Positions 36,745 to 46,720 are shown, counted from the stretch's first letter. The stretch is DNA of 64,000 nucleotides from Rhodoferax saidenbachensis (GCF_001955715.1 NZ_CP019239.1:3410001-3474000), one strand, 5' to 3'. Notes: a model not told the origin generated them from the sequence alone. Numbers and translations: made by a program.

Positions 36745-37767
36745 ATGTCTGCCATGAGCACCATCCTTTCCGTCGCCCCCCTGAGCTTCCCTTGGCAGAC
36801 CATCGATCCGTTCCTGTTCTGCGTACACCACAACGACGCCTACCCCGCGGGCGATGCCAAGATGGCACCCCAGGCCTCGCTGGCTGGCCGCAATATCGGC
36901 CAGGACTTCGCGGGCAAAGATGGCTGGAGCATGTACCACGGTGACACCGTGCCGGGCTTCCCTTCGCACCCGCACCGCGGTTTTGAAACCGTGACCATCG
37001 TGCGCCGCGGGCTCATCGACCACTCCGACTCATTAGGCGCCACTGCGCGCTTTGGCGGCGGCGATGTGCAATGGCTCACCGCGGGCAAGGGCATCGTCCA
37101 CTGCGAGATGTTTCCGCTGGTGCACGCCGACCAGCCCAACCCTACCGAGCTGTTCCAGATCTGGCTGAACCTGCCGGCCAAAAGCAAGATGGTGGAGCCG
37201 CACTTCACCATGTTCTGGCACGAAAGCATTCCGCGCACCACGGCCACCGACGCCAATGGCCGCACCACCGAGGTGGTGTGCATTGCCGGCACGCTGGGCG
37301 ACCAGAAAGGCCTGCCACCGCCCCCCGACTCCTGGGCCAGCGAGGCCGATAGCGACCTGGCCATCTACACCATCAAGCTGAGCCCCGGCGCCAGCTGGAC
37401 CCTGCCCGGCGCGCGCAACCCGGCTACGCGGCGCCAACTGTATTTCTTCGAAGGCGGCAAGCTCACCGTCGCGGGCCAGTCAGTGCCAGTGAAATCCGTG
37501 ATGGAGGCGCGCGCCACCGACGACTGCACTTTTGTGAACGGCGATGTGGAGAGCGAACTACTGGTGTTACAGGGTCGCCCGATTGGCGAGCCCGTGGCGC
37601 AATACGGCCCGTTTGTGATGAACACCCAGCAAGAGATTCACCAGGCCTTTGCCGACTACCGCCGCACCGAGTTTGGCGGCTGGCCCTGGGGTGCTGGCGA
37701 CCCCGTGCATCCGCGCGACAAAGGCCGTTTTGCCAAGCACGCCGACGGCAAGGTCGAGGAGCGCTGA
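36745..37767 (+). CDS. Pirin family protein
   Basis: Bicupin of the pirin family, 340 residues, likely an iron-containing cytoplasmic protein; some members are quercetin dioxygenases or regulators. The metal site is seen in FPSHPHRGFETVTIVRRGLI (two His), LIDHSDSLGATARFGGGDVQ and AGKGIVHCEMFP (His, Glu). Two ATGs (36745 and 36754) are possible; GGGA lies just before the first. It converges with the PaiB-like gene, 6 nt apart. Confidence 0.9.
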   Translation: MSAMSTILSVAPLSFPWQTIDPFLFCVHHNDAYPAGDAKMAPQASLAGRNIGQDFAGKDGWSMYHGDTVPGFPSHPHRGFETVTIVRRGLIDHSDSLGATARFGGGDVQWLTAGKGIVHCEMFPLVHADQPNPTELFQIWLNLPAKSKMVEPHFTMFWHESIPRTTATDANGRTTEVVCIAGTLGDQKGLPPPPDSWASEADSDLAIYTIKLSPGASWTLPGARNPATRRQLYFFEGGKLTVAGQSVPVKSVMEARATDDCTFVNGDVESELLVLQGRPIGEPVAQYGPFVMNTQQEIHQAFADYRRTEFGGWPWGAGDPVHPRDKGRFAKHADGKVEER

Positions 37768-37773
37768 TACCGA

Positions 37774-38403
37774 TCAGCCTGGCGCGTAAGCCTTGACCAG
37801 ATCGGTCATCGCGCCATCCCCAATACCTTCTAGCCCCTGCACCACGCTGGCCCGGTTGATGGCCGGCTGGTTCTGACTCACCTTCCACTTGCCACTCAGG
37901 CTGGCAATCGGAATCTCAATGCCGACCAGCGCCGAGATCATCTTGTCGGTGTAGTCGCGCGGTGCATCGTCCACGGCCCAGGGCTCGGGGGACGCGGCCT
38001 CTTGTTGACCGGTCAGGTCATTCAACTGCGCGCTTATCCACACCGGGTCATCGTGAACCGTCAGGCTGCCCTTGGCATGCACCACGGCGTAGTTCCAGGT
38101 TGGGACCACCTTGCCATGCTCCTGCTTGGTGGCATACCAGTTGGGGCTGATGTAGGCCTGTGGCCCCTGAAAAATCACCAGCACCTGCACCCCCAGATCC
38201 GTCTCGCGCCACAGCGGGTTGCTGCGCGCCACATGGCCCGCCAGGGTGCCAAACGGTGAGCCATCCACCCGCAGGTACAAAGGGATATGGTTGGCCACCA
38301 GTCCGTCCGGCGACAGGGTGACCAGCGTGGACAAAGGCTGCGTACGCACCAGTCCATGTAATACATCGATGCGCTTTTCTTCAAAGTGACTGGGGTTGTA
38401 CAT
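37774..38403 (-). CDS. PaiB-like FMN-binding negative transcriptional regulator family protein
   Basis: 209 residues, split-barrel flavin-binding fold. MYNPSHFEEKRIDVLHGLVR is the typical beginning, followed by PLSTLVTLSPDGLVANHIPL and AYISPNWYATKQEHGKVVPT, then NYAVVHAKGSLTVHDD. In Bacillus PaiB was named as a regulator of sporulation genes; in proteobacteria the role is unclear. The ATG at 38403 gives the family start. Confidence 0.9.
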   Translation of the reverse strand: MYNPSHFEEKRIDVLHGLVRTQPLSTLVTLSPDGLVANHIPLYLRVDGSPFGTLAGHVARSNPLWRETDLGVQVLVIFQGPQAYISPNWYATKQEHGKVVPTWNYAVVHAKGSLTVHDDPVWISAQLNDLTGQQEAASPEPWAVDDAPRDYTDKMISALVGIEIPIASLSGKWKVSQNQPAINRASVVQGLEGIGDGAMTDLVKAYAPG

Positions 38404-38550
38404 GGCGGTCCAGAGTCGTGTTCCAAGGGCTTGACGCAATCATAGCCACGCGTAAGTCCGCTTCCCCAAGCAATCTGATCGGATAAACCACGAGGCACCT
38501 GCGGTGGATACAGTCGGGGTCGGCTCCCCCAACCCTCGAGGTAAAAATCC

Positions 38551-40272
38551 ATGGCTCCTGACCTGCTGGTCCGCAACGGTTTGCTGTTTGACGGTAGCGG
38601 CAGCGCACCACGCCAAACCGATGTCCTGGTGCGAAACGGCAAGGTCGAGCGCATCGCGCCCGCACTGCCCACACCGCCCGGTGTACGGGAGATAAACGCC
38701 CAGGGCCACTGGGTCATGCCGGGTGCCATCGACATCCACACCCACTATGACGTGGAAGTAGAGGCCGCCCCCGGGTTGAAGGAATCGCTGCAACATGGTG
38801 TGACCAGCGTGATCTTTGGCAACTGCTCGTTGTCCATGGCGTTGGGCAGTGCCGAGGACGCGGTGGACCTGTTTGCCCGCGTGGAAAACCTGCCACGCGA
38901 TGTGCTGATGCGCTGGCTGGACGGCAAGGTGAACTGGACCAGCCCCGGCGCCTATTACGACCATCTGGAGCAACTCGCGCTCGGCCCCAACGTGGCCAGC
39001 TTCCTGGGCCACTCCAACCTGCGCATGGCGGTGCTGGGCAAAGAACGCTGCATGCAGCCCACGCAGTTGAACTGGGGCGAAGAAAACGCCTTGCGCAGCG
39101 TGTTGCACGCCGCCATGGACGCCGGTTTTCTGGGCCTGAGCGTGGACATGCTGCAGTGGCACCGCTGGAAAGGCTTCAAGTACAACGGCGCTTCGGCCCC
39201 GTCGCATTACGCCAGCATGGCGGAGTTCCGCATGCTGGCCGGCGTGCTGCGCCAGCGCGGCCGCACCATGCAGGCTACGCCTGACGCGGGACGGCGCCAT
39301 CTGGTGCCGCTCTTGGCCATGATGAGCCACGGCCTGGGCCGCAAACCCATGAAGCTGAGCATGCTCACCAGCCTGGACTTCACGTCCAACCGCCAGTTGG
39401 GGCCGCTCACGCGTGCACTGGCCAGCGTCATCAACAAGGGGCTGCAGGGCGACATGCGTTTTCAGTCGTTGGCCGTGCCGTTTGAGTTGTGGAGTGATGG
39501 CTGCAACACGCCGGTGTTTGAAGAGATGCAGGCCAGTGCCTGTCTGATGAACGCCGACTCTGCGGCCCAACGCCAGCAGCTCTACCGCGACAGCGACTGG
39601 CGCGCCCAGATGCGCCGCGAATGGCTGAGCCGCTTCAACGCCAACTTTCACAAAGACCTGGCGCAGATGCACATCGTGGCCTGCCCCGATGCGTCCTTGG
39701 TGGGCCAGAGCTTTGCTGCAGTCGCAGCCACGCGCGGTCAGGCTGCGGTGGACACCTTCATTGAACTGATCTGCGAGTTTGACGAAAGCATCCGCTGGCA
39801 CTCGGTGATTGCCAACGACCGGCCCGCCGAGTTGCGTCGCTTTTTGCAGCACCCGTATATCCAGTTGGGCTTCTCCGACGCTGGTGCGCACAACCGCAAT
39901 CTGGCCTTCCAGAACTCGCACCTGTGGCTGCTGCGCGATGCGCTCTTACACAGCGATGCGATGCCTGTCGAGAAAGCCGTGTGGCGCATCACCGGGGAAC
40001 TGGCTGACTGGTTTGGCCTGGACGCTGGCCATATCGCCGAAGGCCGCGTAGCCGACCTGCTGGTGCTGGACCCCGAGGCCCTGAAGACCGACCTGACCGG
40101 CCCGGTAGAAACCGAAGATGCGCGCATGGGCGGCATGCGCATGGTCACCGGTTCGGGCCGCACCGTGCGCCAGGTCATTGTTGGCGGCCATGTCGTCATG
40201 GACCAAGGCACGCCCCACGCCGCGTTCGAACAGCAGCGCTTTGGGCGCCTGTTGCGTTGCCAACTTCCTTGA
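38551..40272 (+). CDS. N-acyl-D-amino acid deacylase-like amidohydrolase
   Basis: 573 residues of the D-aminoacylase branch of the amidohydrolase superfamily; hydrolyses N-acyl-D-amino acids in characterised members. Metal-binding HxH is in PGAIDIHTHYDVEVEAAPGL (about residue 68); the Cys ligand candidate in VIFGNCSLSMA; the late Asp/His in LGFSDAGAHNRNLAFQNSH. GAGGT-type ribosome site GAGGT lies 8 nt before ATG. The substrate is uncertain. The next gene begins 8 nt after it. Confidence 0.88.
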   Translation: MAPDLLVRNGLLFDGSGSAPRQTDVLVRNGKVERIAPALPTPPGVREINAQGHWVMPGAIDIHTHYDVEVEAAPGLKESLQHGVTSVIFGNCSLSMALGSAEDAVDLFARVENLPRDVLMRWLDGKVNWTSPGAYYDHLEQLALGPNVASFLGHSNLRMAVLGKERCMQPTQLNWGEENALRSVLHAAMDAGFLGLSVDMLQWHRWKGFKYNGASAPSHYASMAEFRMLAGVLRQRGRTMQATPDAGRRHLVPLLAMMSHGLGRKPMKLSMLTSLDFTSNRQLGPLTRALASVINKGLQGDMRFQSLAVPFELWSDGCNTPVFEEMQASACLMNADSAAQRQQLYRDSDWRAQMRREWLSRFNANFHKDLAQMHIVACPDASLVGQSFAAVAATRGQAAVDTFIELICEFDESIRWHSVIANDRPAELRRFLQHPYIQLGFSDAGAHNRNLAFQNSHLWLLRDALLHSDAMPVEKAVWRITGELADWFGLDAGHIAEGRVADLLVLDPEALKTDLTGPVETEDARMGGMRMVTGSGRTVRQVIVGGHVVMDQGTPHAAFEQQRFGRLLRCQLP

Positions 40273-40280
40273 ACTGCTCC

Positions 40281-41207
40281 ATGTCGAAAAACACCATTCA
40301 CGCTCCACTCACCTTGTCGGATTGGCGCGCCATCGGCCGTCAGAAGTCGTGGGGCGCACACAGCATCTTCGTGGTCGACAGCGCACTGCATGACGCCAAT
40401 GCAGCCGGCAAGCCCGTGCTGTTGCTGGTCCACGGTTATCCCACATCCACCTGGGACTTCAGCCCGTTGTGGGACGTACTGACCGCCCACTTCCGTGTGC
40501 TGGCGCCCGACCTGCTGGGCCTGGGCTTTAGTGCCAAGCCCCGGCCCCACCGTTACCGCATGGCCGAGCAGGCCGATCTGGTGGAATGGACCCTCGCGCA
40601 AACCGGTGTGTCGCAATGCCATGTGCTGGCACACGACTATGGCGATACCGTGGTGCAGGAAATGCTGGCGCGTGATCTGGCGCAAGCACAGAGCCGTTAC
40701 CTCAGTGTGGCTTTGCTCAATGGCGGCCTGTTTCCCGAAACCCACCGTGCCCGCACGCTGCAAAAACTGATGGCCGGTCCACTAGGGCCGCTGCTGGCCC
40801 TGCTGACCACACGCACCAAATTGCTGGCCACGTTCAGCTCGGTGTTTGGCCACGCCACCCAGCCCGACGCCACCACGCTGGAAGCGGTGTGGCAACTGGT
40901 CAATGAGAACCATGGATTGCGCGTACTGCCGCCCCTGCTGGGCTACATTGCCGAACGGCGCGAACACCGCACGCGCTGGGTTGATGCGCTGCAGCGCGCA
41001 CGCATGCCGCTGGCCGTGATCAATGGCAGTGCCGACCCGGTGTCGGGCGCGCACATGGTGCAGCGCTTTCGCGAAGTGGTCGGTGGCTCACACTTTATTG
41101 CGGAGCTGCCCGGCATAGGCCACTACCCGCACCTGGAAGACCCGGCGGCCACGCTGGCTGCTTACCAGGCCTTCACCACTCCGCTGGGCATTGCCTGGGC
41201 CACCTGA
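40281..41207 (+). CDS. Alpha/beta hydrolase with Asp nucleophile (haloalkane dehalogenase/epoxide hydrolase-like)
   Basis: 308 residues. HGYPTSTWDFSPLW forms the oxyanion region, LAHDYGDTVVQEM carries the nucleophilic Asp in place of Ser, SADPVSGAHM may carry the acid, and GIGHYPHLEDP the His. These features put it with epoxide hydrolases and dehalogenases rather than esterases; the substrate is unknown. It is probably in one transcript with the upstream deacylase (8-nt gap). Confidence 0.85.
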   Translation: MSKNTIHAPLTLSDWRAIGRQKSWGAHSIFVVDSALHDANAAGKPVLLLVHGYPTSTWDFSPLWDVLTAHFRVLAPDLLGLGFSAKPRPHRYRMAEQADLVEWTLAQTGVSQCHVLAHDYGDTVVQEMLARDLAQAQSRYLSVALLNGGLFPETHRARTLQKLMAGPLGPLLALLTTRTKLLATFSSVFGHATQPDATTLEAVWQLVNENHGLRVLPPLLGYIAERREHRTRWVDALQRARMPLAVINGSADPVSGAHMVQRFREVVGGSHFIAELPGIGHYPHLEDPAATLAAYQAFTTPLGIAWAT

Positions 41208-41228
41208 AGCGGCTCAGGCTCGCGGTCT

Positions 41229-44200
41229 TCAACGGTTGGTCAACTGAAGTTCGGCGCGTGGCTTCCAGTCGGCGGCAGGCGCCACGGTTTTGGCTGCACC
41301 CAGAAATAGCCGCTCGGCCGGCAACTCGCGTGACGCCAGATAGTCTTTGACGGCCACGCCGCGCTGCAGGGCCAGTTCACGCATGGCGTCTTCATTGACG
41401 GAAATGCTGGCCAGCAACAGCGCTTCCATCTCGGGCGCAGGCAGGTCCTTGGTCAGGCCCACCAGATTGCGCGGCTTGGTGATGTCGGCACGGCGGTACA
41501 CCTCTTTGAGCAGCACCGGGTACTCCGCATCACTGACGGTCTTGACGGCGGACGCGTCCTGCCCGGTCACCACAGCACGGCGGCGCTTCTCGGCCAGCAC
41601 CAGAGTCTTGAGGCGTTCGCGCTTGAGGGCATCACGTTCTGCCTCCAGGCTCGCCGTGCCCTGCACCGTCATCTGCAGCGTTGGCCGGTCCAGCAACGCC
41701 TGCACCACCTTGTCCAACCCCTGCTGTGCCGCCGGTGTAAGCACACTGCTGCCGGCTGCGAACTCCACCGAGCTCAAAGACTCGCCACCACCACCGCCCA
41801 ACGCATTGGCCAGCAGGCTGAAGGGTGAGGTGATGGCCTTGACGACCAGGTTGGTGATGACTTTCCAGATGACCGGGCCGATGCTGAACTGCGGATCGTT
41901 GAGCGAACCGCTGATCGGTAGGTTCAGGTCAATCACGCCATTGCGGTCCGCCAGCAGGGCTACCGCCAGCTTGACTGGCAGGCTGTTGGGCGCGCCCTCC
42001 ACCTTGTCGCCGAAACTCAGCTGGTTGAGCACAATCTGGTTGCTGGCCGTGAGTTGGCCGTTGGGCAGGACGGTGTACTGCACATCCACGCTGAGCTTGC
42101 CACGCGTAATGCCGTAGCCCGCGTACTTGATGGCGTAGGGCGAGAGCGGCGGCAACTCCAGGTCACGTACGCGGCCCTTGATGTCCAGCGCCAACGGCTT
42201 GGCCAGTGGGTTGACTTTGCCGGTGATCTCCAGCGCCGCTGTGCCCTCGGCGCGCCCGCGGATGTCCAGGTCGGCCAGTTGCACCGCGCCATCGGTGGTT
42301 TGTGAGGAAAACTGGCTCAGGCGTCCGGTCAACTCGCTCAGGTCGGCCGAGTAGTTGGGCTGGATAAAGCGGTCCGAGAAATACACCTTGCCGTTGACCA
42401 GGCTGATCGGCCCCATCTTGACGATAGGTGCGGGACCACTGGCCGACGCAGCAGATACAGCGGGTACGGGCGCCGAGGCCGCACTGGCCACCGCCAGATT
42501 GGTCGGTGCTGCGGGTTCGGTTTTGACCAGGTCTTGCAGATTCAGCCGCCCCTGCGGGTTGACCAGCAGGCGTGCATAAAAGTCGGTCAGCGCCGCTTCG
42601 CGCACCTGCACACGGGTCGCGGCACCCGGGGTGATCGCCAGATCAATGCCGGGCACGTTGAGCGACTTCCAGCTCAGCAGTTCCTCAGCCACCGACAACT
42701 CGCTGCTGCCGCTTTGCGCTGCCGCTACGCTGTTGGCGCGGAAGTCTTCCAGCGTGGCGTCACCGCGCACCAGCACCTCGGGGCCCGCAGGGCGGGCAGC
42801 GTACTGGATTTGTCCGCGGAAACTGGTATCGGCGCGCAGCACCTCGATGTTCAGGCGGTCGGCCAGGTAGGGCATCACCGCGTGCGCTGGTAGGTCGCGC
42901 ACATCCAGTGTGCCCTGCGCGGCCACCGGGTCCCACATGACGGTGCCCTTGTAGCGCAGGCTGCCGGGCTCGGTGCGGCCGGCCTTGATGCGTGCCGACA
43001 CCGTGAGTGGCGCAGGTTTCTTGCCGTCCAGCGTGATGCTTTTCATCTGCACATGCAGTTTGGAAACTTCCAGCCGCACGGGGCGGCCCACGCTGCGGTC
43101 GTCCAGCGCCAGCGTGCCGTCATCCAGCGTCAGCTCGCCCAGTGCCAATTTCCAGGGTATTGCAGCCTTGGGTTTCGACGGCTCGCTGGCAGGTGCTGTG
43201 GAGGGCTTCAGCCAGTCTTCCACCATCCAGCGGCCTTGCGCATCGCGGTGCAGCATGGCGCTGGGGTTGTGCAGCGCGACCTTGCCCACCGTCACCGTCT
43301 TGCCCTGCAGGTCGGCCTGCGCCTGGGTGATTTCCAGCAGCTTGAAACGCGGCAGCTCGCTGGCCGCGCGTTGGGCGCGGGTGCCGGGCGCCGCTTGCTC
43401 TTTTCCTTGCTCTTTGTTCGTCTTGCCGCCCTGCAACGCAAAGTCGCGCACCGTCAGTTTGGGAACGGCGAGCAACACCTTGCCGTCCTGCCAGGTGGCA
43501 TCGAGCTCGGTATCGGCCACGCCTTGCAGGCCCACGTTGAGCCACTGCGCGGCGTAGGGTGCCGCCATGGCCAGCGCCAGGTCATTGAGCGTGGCGTGGG
43601 CTTTACCCTGCTGGTCGGTGCCCTCACCCTGCAAGGCCAGGCGCGCGGTCTTGCCGCCCGTCACGGCCAATACCGAGGCGTCAAAGCGGGTGGCGTCCTT
43701 CATGGGCCACTGCACGCCCTGGGCCTGCAGCTCTAGGTCATTCAAGGCCATCTGCGCCTGCGGTCGGGTGCTGTCATCACGCCAGCGCACGCTGCCCTGG
43801 CGCAGGGCGAATTTGTCTAGAGAAAATGCAATGGATTGGGCTGTAGCCCTTTCTGGTTGTGCGCTACCAGCTATATTTTTAGGAGCATTTTCGGACTTCT
43901 TCGAAGTCCCGGCATCCAGGTTCAGGCGCCCAGCGCGGTTGCGTGCCAGCTGCAACTGGGGTTGGGTGATCTCCAGCGACGCGAGTTTGACCACGCCTTC
44001 CAGCGGCCGCACATCGGCCAGCTCGGTCTGTATTGCGGCCACCGACAGCAGCTCGCCCCCCGCAGCATCGGCCAGCTTCAGGCCAGACACCTTGATCGCA
44101 CCCGACAGGCGCAACTGCGCCTGCTCGGCCTGCTCAAACCCGAGTTGCAACTTGGCATCGATCACAGCACCGCGCACCTGCACCGGCAAGCCCGCTGGCA

Positions 44201-44924
44201 GATACGGCAGGTAAGGTGCGAGGTCCAGTTGGGTCACCTGCAGCGTGGCCTCGCCCTTGCGCGTGGCGGTGAACACCGTGCCGGCTGCCGCCGAGTCAAA
44301 CGCGCTGCCATTGAGTTCAAAGGCCAGGCGCGGCGCCACCACGATGTCGCGCTTGGACGGCAGGTTGCTCAGAAACGGCAGCGCCAGGTTCAGGCTGCGC
44401 AGCGTGTGTTTGCGCTGTGTGGTGCCCACCTGGTCGGTGAAATCCACGCTACCGTCCTTAAGCTCCAGGTTGTAGAGCGCAAACTTCACAGGGTCGGAGG
44501 GTGACGCGTCGTTGGGCGTGCGCAGACGGGCGAGTACATCGTCAATGTCATAGTGCCCGCCGCCCAGGTGGGTCAGCTGCAGGCGCGGTGCCTCCACATG
44601 GATGGCATCCAGCACCGGGGCCAGGCGCAGCAGCGACTGCATCTCCGCATCTATATAGATACGGCCAATGCCCAGTTGGGTACCTGCCCCATCGGCCGTG
44701 GCAATCGCCAGGTCGGTCACGGTAAGTTCCAGCGACCAGGGGCGAAACGCGATGGCGCCCACCGTCAGCTTGCGGCCTAGCGCGGCACTGCCCTTTTCCT
44801 CGATCTGGCTTTTCACCAGTGGCGGCACGGCCAGCCAGGTAATCACCCACAGCAGTACCAGGGCACCCAGCGCCCAAAGCAACCGACGTCGCCAAATCAC
44901 AAGGGAAGCAGGAGAAAAACGCAT
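41229..44924 (-). CDS. DUF748/AsmA-like giant envelope protein
   Basis: 1231 residues: a short cytoplasmic start, one transmembrane helix (LLWALGALVLLWVITWLAVP), then a long repetitive beta-rich periplasmic body in which blocks such as VRGAVIDAKLQLGFEQAEQA and PLSPYAIKYAGYGITRGKLS (DUF748) are typical. The end has an OmpA-like stretch (SSVEFAAGSSVLTPAAQQGL, MTVQGTASLEAERDALKRER). AsmA/TamB-type proteins move phospholipid across the periplasm; a similar role is inferred. Residues about 345-362 are encoded by an eroded dispersed-repeat copy. Start 44924 gives the membrane anchor directly. Confidence 0.85.
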   Translation of the reverse strand: MRFSPASLVIWRRRLLWALGALVLLWVITWLAVPPLVKSQIEEKGSAALGRKLTVGAIAFRPWSLELTVTDLAIATADGAGTQLGIGRIYIDAEMQSLLRLAPVLDAIHVEAPRLQLTHLGGGHYDIDDVLARLRTPNDASPSDPVKFALYNLELKDGSVDFTDQVGTTQRKHTLRSLNLALPFLSNLPSKRDIVVAPRLAFELNGSAFDSAAAGTVFTATRKGEATLQVTQLDLAPYLPYLPAGLPVQVRGAVIDAKLQLGFEQAEQAQLRLSGAIKVSGLKLADAAGGELLSVAAIQTELADVRPLEGVVKLASLEITQPQLQLARNRAGRLNLDAGTSKKSENAPKNIAGSAQPERATAQSIAFSLDKFALRQGSVRWRDDSTRPQAQMALNDLELQAQGVQWPMKDATRFDASVLAVTGGKTARLALQGEGTDQQGKAHATLNDLALAMAAPYAAQWLNVGLQGVADTELDATWQDGKVLLAVPKLTVRDFALQGGKTNKEQGKEQAAPGTRAQRAASELPRFKLLEITQAQADLQGKTVTVGKVALHNPSAMLHRDAQGRWMVEDWLKPSTAPASEPSKPKAAIPWKLALGELTLDDGTLALDDRSVGRPVRLEVSKLHVQMKSITLDGKKPAPLTVSARIKAGRTEPGSLRYKGTVMWDPVAAQGTLDVRDLPAHAVMPYLADRLNIEVLRADTSFRGQIQYAARPAGPEVLVRGDATLEDFRANSVAAAQSGSSELSVAEELLSWKSLNVPGIDLAITPGAATRVQVREAALTDFYARLLVNPQGRLNLQDLVKTEPAAPTNLAVASAASAPVPAVSAASASGPAPIVKMGPISLVNGKVYFSDRFIQPNYSADLSELTGRLSQFSSQTTDGAVQLADLDIRGRAEGTAALEITGKVNPLAKPLALDIKGRVRDLELPPLSPYAIKYAGYGITRGKLSVDVQYTVLPNGQLTASNQIVLNQLSFGDKVEGAPNSLPVKLAVALLADRNGVIDLNLPISGSLNDPQFSIGPVIWKVITNLVVKAITSPFSLLANALGGGGGESLSSVEFAAGSSVLTPAAQQGLDKVVQALLDRPTLQMTVQGTASLEAERDALKRERLKTLVLAEKRRRAVVTGQDASAVKTVSDAEYPVLLKEVYRRADITKPRNLVGLTKDLPAPEMEALLLASISVNEDAMRELALQRGVAVKDYLASRELPAERLFLGAAKTVAPAADWKPRAELQLTNR
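43838..43889 (+). repeat. Dispersed repeat copy 5 (eroded), inside the DUF748 gene
   Basis: GGGCTGTAGCCC hairpin, CTTTCTGGTTGTGCGCTACC core and AGCTATATTTTTAGGAGC end. It diverges from the consensus at several positions but keeps order and spacing. The gene reads its reverse strand in the same frame as in dnaE2 (Ala-Gly-Ser-Ala in place of Ala-Ala-Cys-Ala). Confidence 0.6.
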
Positions 44925-45015
44925 GGGCAGTACGGGTCCGTCGAAGGAAATGGGAGAGAGAGAAGCGGCCTCTATGGTACCGGTTACGCCAAGCGTCTGG
45001 CTATGATCCGCAACC

Positions 45016-46653
45016 ATGGGCCAGGCTCCGCGTTTCTCCATCCTCATCTGCAATTTCAACTACGGTGACTTCGTGGGCCAGGCCCTGCGCAGCGCGCTGG
45101 ACCAGGACTATTCCGGCCCGTTTGAAGTGGTCGTGGTGGACGATGGCTCCACCGACCACTCACGCGCGGTCATCGAGGGTTTTCTGTCCGATACACGGGT
45201 ACGCGCGGTGTTTCAGGAGAACCAGGGGCAATCCGGGGCGTTCTGGACCGGGGCACGTGTCGCCACCGGTGACTATGTCTGCCTGCTGGACTCCGACGAC
45301 TTGTTTCTGCCCGACAAACTGACCCGTGTTGCGCAAAAGATTGCGGAATTGGCCTTGCCAACTGACCAGGTCTTCCTGAGCCACGATCTGCGGGTGCAGG
45401 ACATGGTCGAAGGCGTGCCTATCGAACAGACCTGGTTCGATGTGATCTCCATTGCCCGCACGACAGCCCGCCACACGCTGAGCAGCCCGGCGCACAGCTT
45501 CCCGTTTTCCGTACCGGTGGGCCTGGTGCTCTCACGCAGCTTGCTCGAGGGTGTATTGGAGGCCTTGCCCTGCTGGTCTTTTCCGTACGGCACGGATGCG
45601 GTACTGTGCATGGCAGCCTTGCTGCAGACCGGCCAGGTGCACTACCTGCACGAAGCGCTGGGCATCTACCGCATCCATGGCAACAACGAGTTCGGCAGCG
45701 TGGTGGATGGCCGCTACCTGCCCAAGTTCAACCCCGCACCACGCGCGCCCAAGACCCTGCGTTTTCTCAGTGAGTGGCTGGACCTGCTGGACCAGCCGCC
45801 GCCCCAGCGAGCCCTCGGTCTGGGCTATCTGCAACGCATGGAGCACTATGTGCGCCGCCTGTCCGCCACACACAACCTGCAGGAGCCCGCGGTCAGCGTG
45901 GGGCTGCTGGGCGACTGGCGTGGACTGTCGGCAGACCAGGGCCCCAGCGCCAGCCTGCAATCCCATGGCAGCGTGCATGTTGTGGAAGCGGACGCACCCG
46001 ACCTGCCAGAACTGGAACAAATGGCCCGTGCCTACGAGGCCAGCACTGGGGAGTACTTTGTCTACCTGCGCGCGGGCGACCGTCTGGACCGTGAATTCGC
46101 AGAGCGCCATCTGGCCAATCGCCAGCGTGGCGCCTTGGTGGGGGTGAGTTGCAACGACGTGCGCCTGGCCAGTGCCCAGGGCAGCCTGGTGCATGCCGAC
46201 CTGTTTCGCCGAAGCGGCGCGTGGAAAGAACCGCTGCAGTACATCGCGCCCTTCAGCACGTCGCTGGGCGAATGGCCGGCACCGCCCCTATCGGCCTGTT
46301 TGTTCCGGCGCAACGCCATCCTGGACCGCCTGTTTGCCAACCGCACTGCCATGCCTACTGCGCTGCAGCACGCTGGTTTCTGGCTGGTCTTTCAGTTGCA
46401 ACTGCACACGGCGGGTGCGCTGCGGATTCAGGAAACCCTGAGCACCTGTCGTCTGGCCGATGGCGCCGCAGCCCACTACGACTATTTGTCTGGCCCCACG
46501 GACCTGCACGGGAAAGTGCTGCAACCGCCGGTAGCCGACGCGGTGGCCTGGCTGGGCGACTTCTATCGCCAGGAACAGGCCGTTTTTCAGGACTGGCTGT
46601 CGCCCACCTGGCACCAGCGTTTTGCGCACTGGCTAGCGGCGCAAGGGGCATAA
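45016..46653 (+). CDS. Glycosyltransferase family 2 protein with long carboxy-terminal region
   Basis: 545 residues. The GT-A domain occupies about residues 1-240: RFSILICNFNYGDFVGQALR, EVVVVDDGSTDHSRAVIE and the DXD-like CLLDSDDLFLPDKLTR bind the nucleotide sugar. The remaining 300 residues have no recognised domain but contain GEYFVYLRAGDRLDREFAER, which resembles a second, degenerate GT-A DXD region. No membrane helices seen. Acceptor unknown; starts 91 nt from the divergent DUF748 gene. Confidence 0.85.
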   Translation: MGQAPRFSILICNFNYGDFVGQALRSALDQDYSGPFEVVVVDDGSTDHSRAVIEGFLSDTRVRAVFQENQGQSGAFWTGARVATGDYVCLLDSDDLFLPDKLTRVAQKIAELALPTDQVFLSHDLRVQDMVEGVPIEQTWFDVISIARTTARHTLSSPAHSFPFSVPVGLVLSRSLLEGVLEALPCWSFPYGTDAVLCMAALLQTGQVHYLHEALGIYRIHGNNEFGSVVDGRYLPKFNPAPRAPKTLRFLSEWLDLLDQPPPQRALGLGYLQRMEHYVRRLSATHNLQEPAVSVGLLGDWRGLSADQGPSASLQSHGSVHVVEADAPDLPELEQMARAYEASTGEYFVYLRAGDRLDREFAERHLANRQRGALVGVSCNDVRLASAQGSLVHADLFRRSGAWKEPLQYIAPFSTSLGEWPAPPLSACLFRRNAILDRLFANRTAMPTALQHAGFWLVFQLQLHTAGALRIQETLSTCRLADGAAAHYDYLSGPTDLHGKVLQPPVADAVAWLGDFYRQEQAVFQDWLSPTWHQRFAHWLAAQGA

Positions 46654-46684
46654 AAAAAAGAAGGTGCAGCCACGTCCCACGTGC

Positions 46685-46720
46685 GCACAAAACCCGTTTT
46701 CCTTCACCAGGGTTTTGTGC
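46685..46720. terminator. Long perfect hairpin after the GT2 gene
   Basis: GCACAAAACCC (46685-46695) and GGGTTTTGTGC (46710-46720) form a perfect 11-bp stem with a 14-nt loop, 31 nt after the glycosyltransferase stop. There is no T-run on the plus side (TGTGGGCATG follows), but on the reverse strand a stretch of Ts lies past it. Possibly a terminator or a protein-binding palindrome. Confidence 0.5.

Noticed and set aside
38440..39921. 493-codon minus-strand frame
   Set aside because: Shadow of the D-aminoacylase-like gene, which has metal motifs and a ribosome site.
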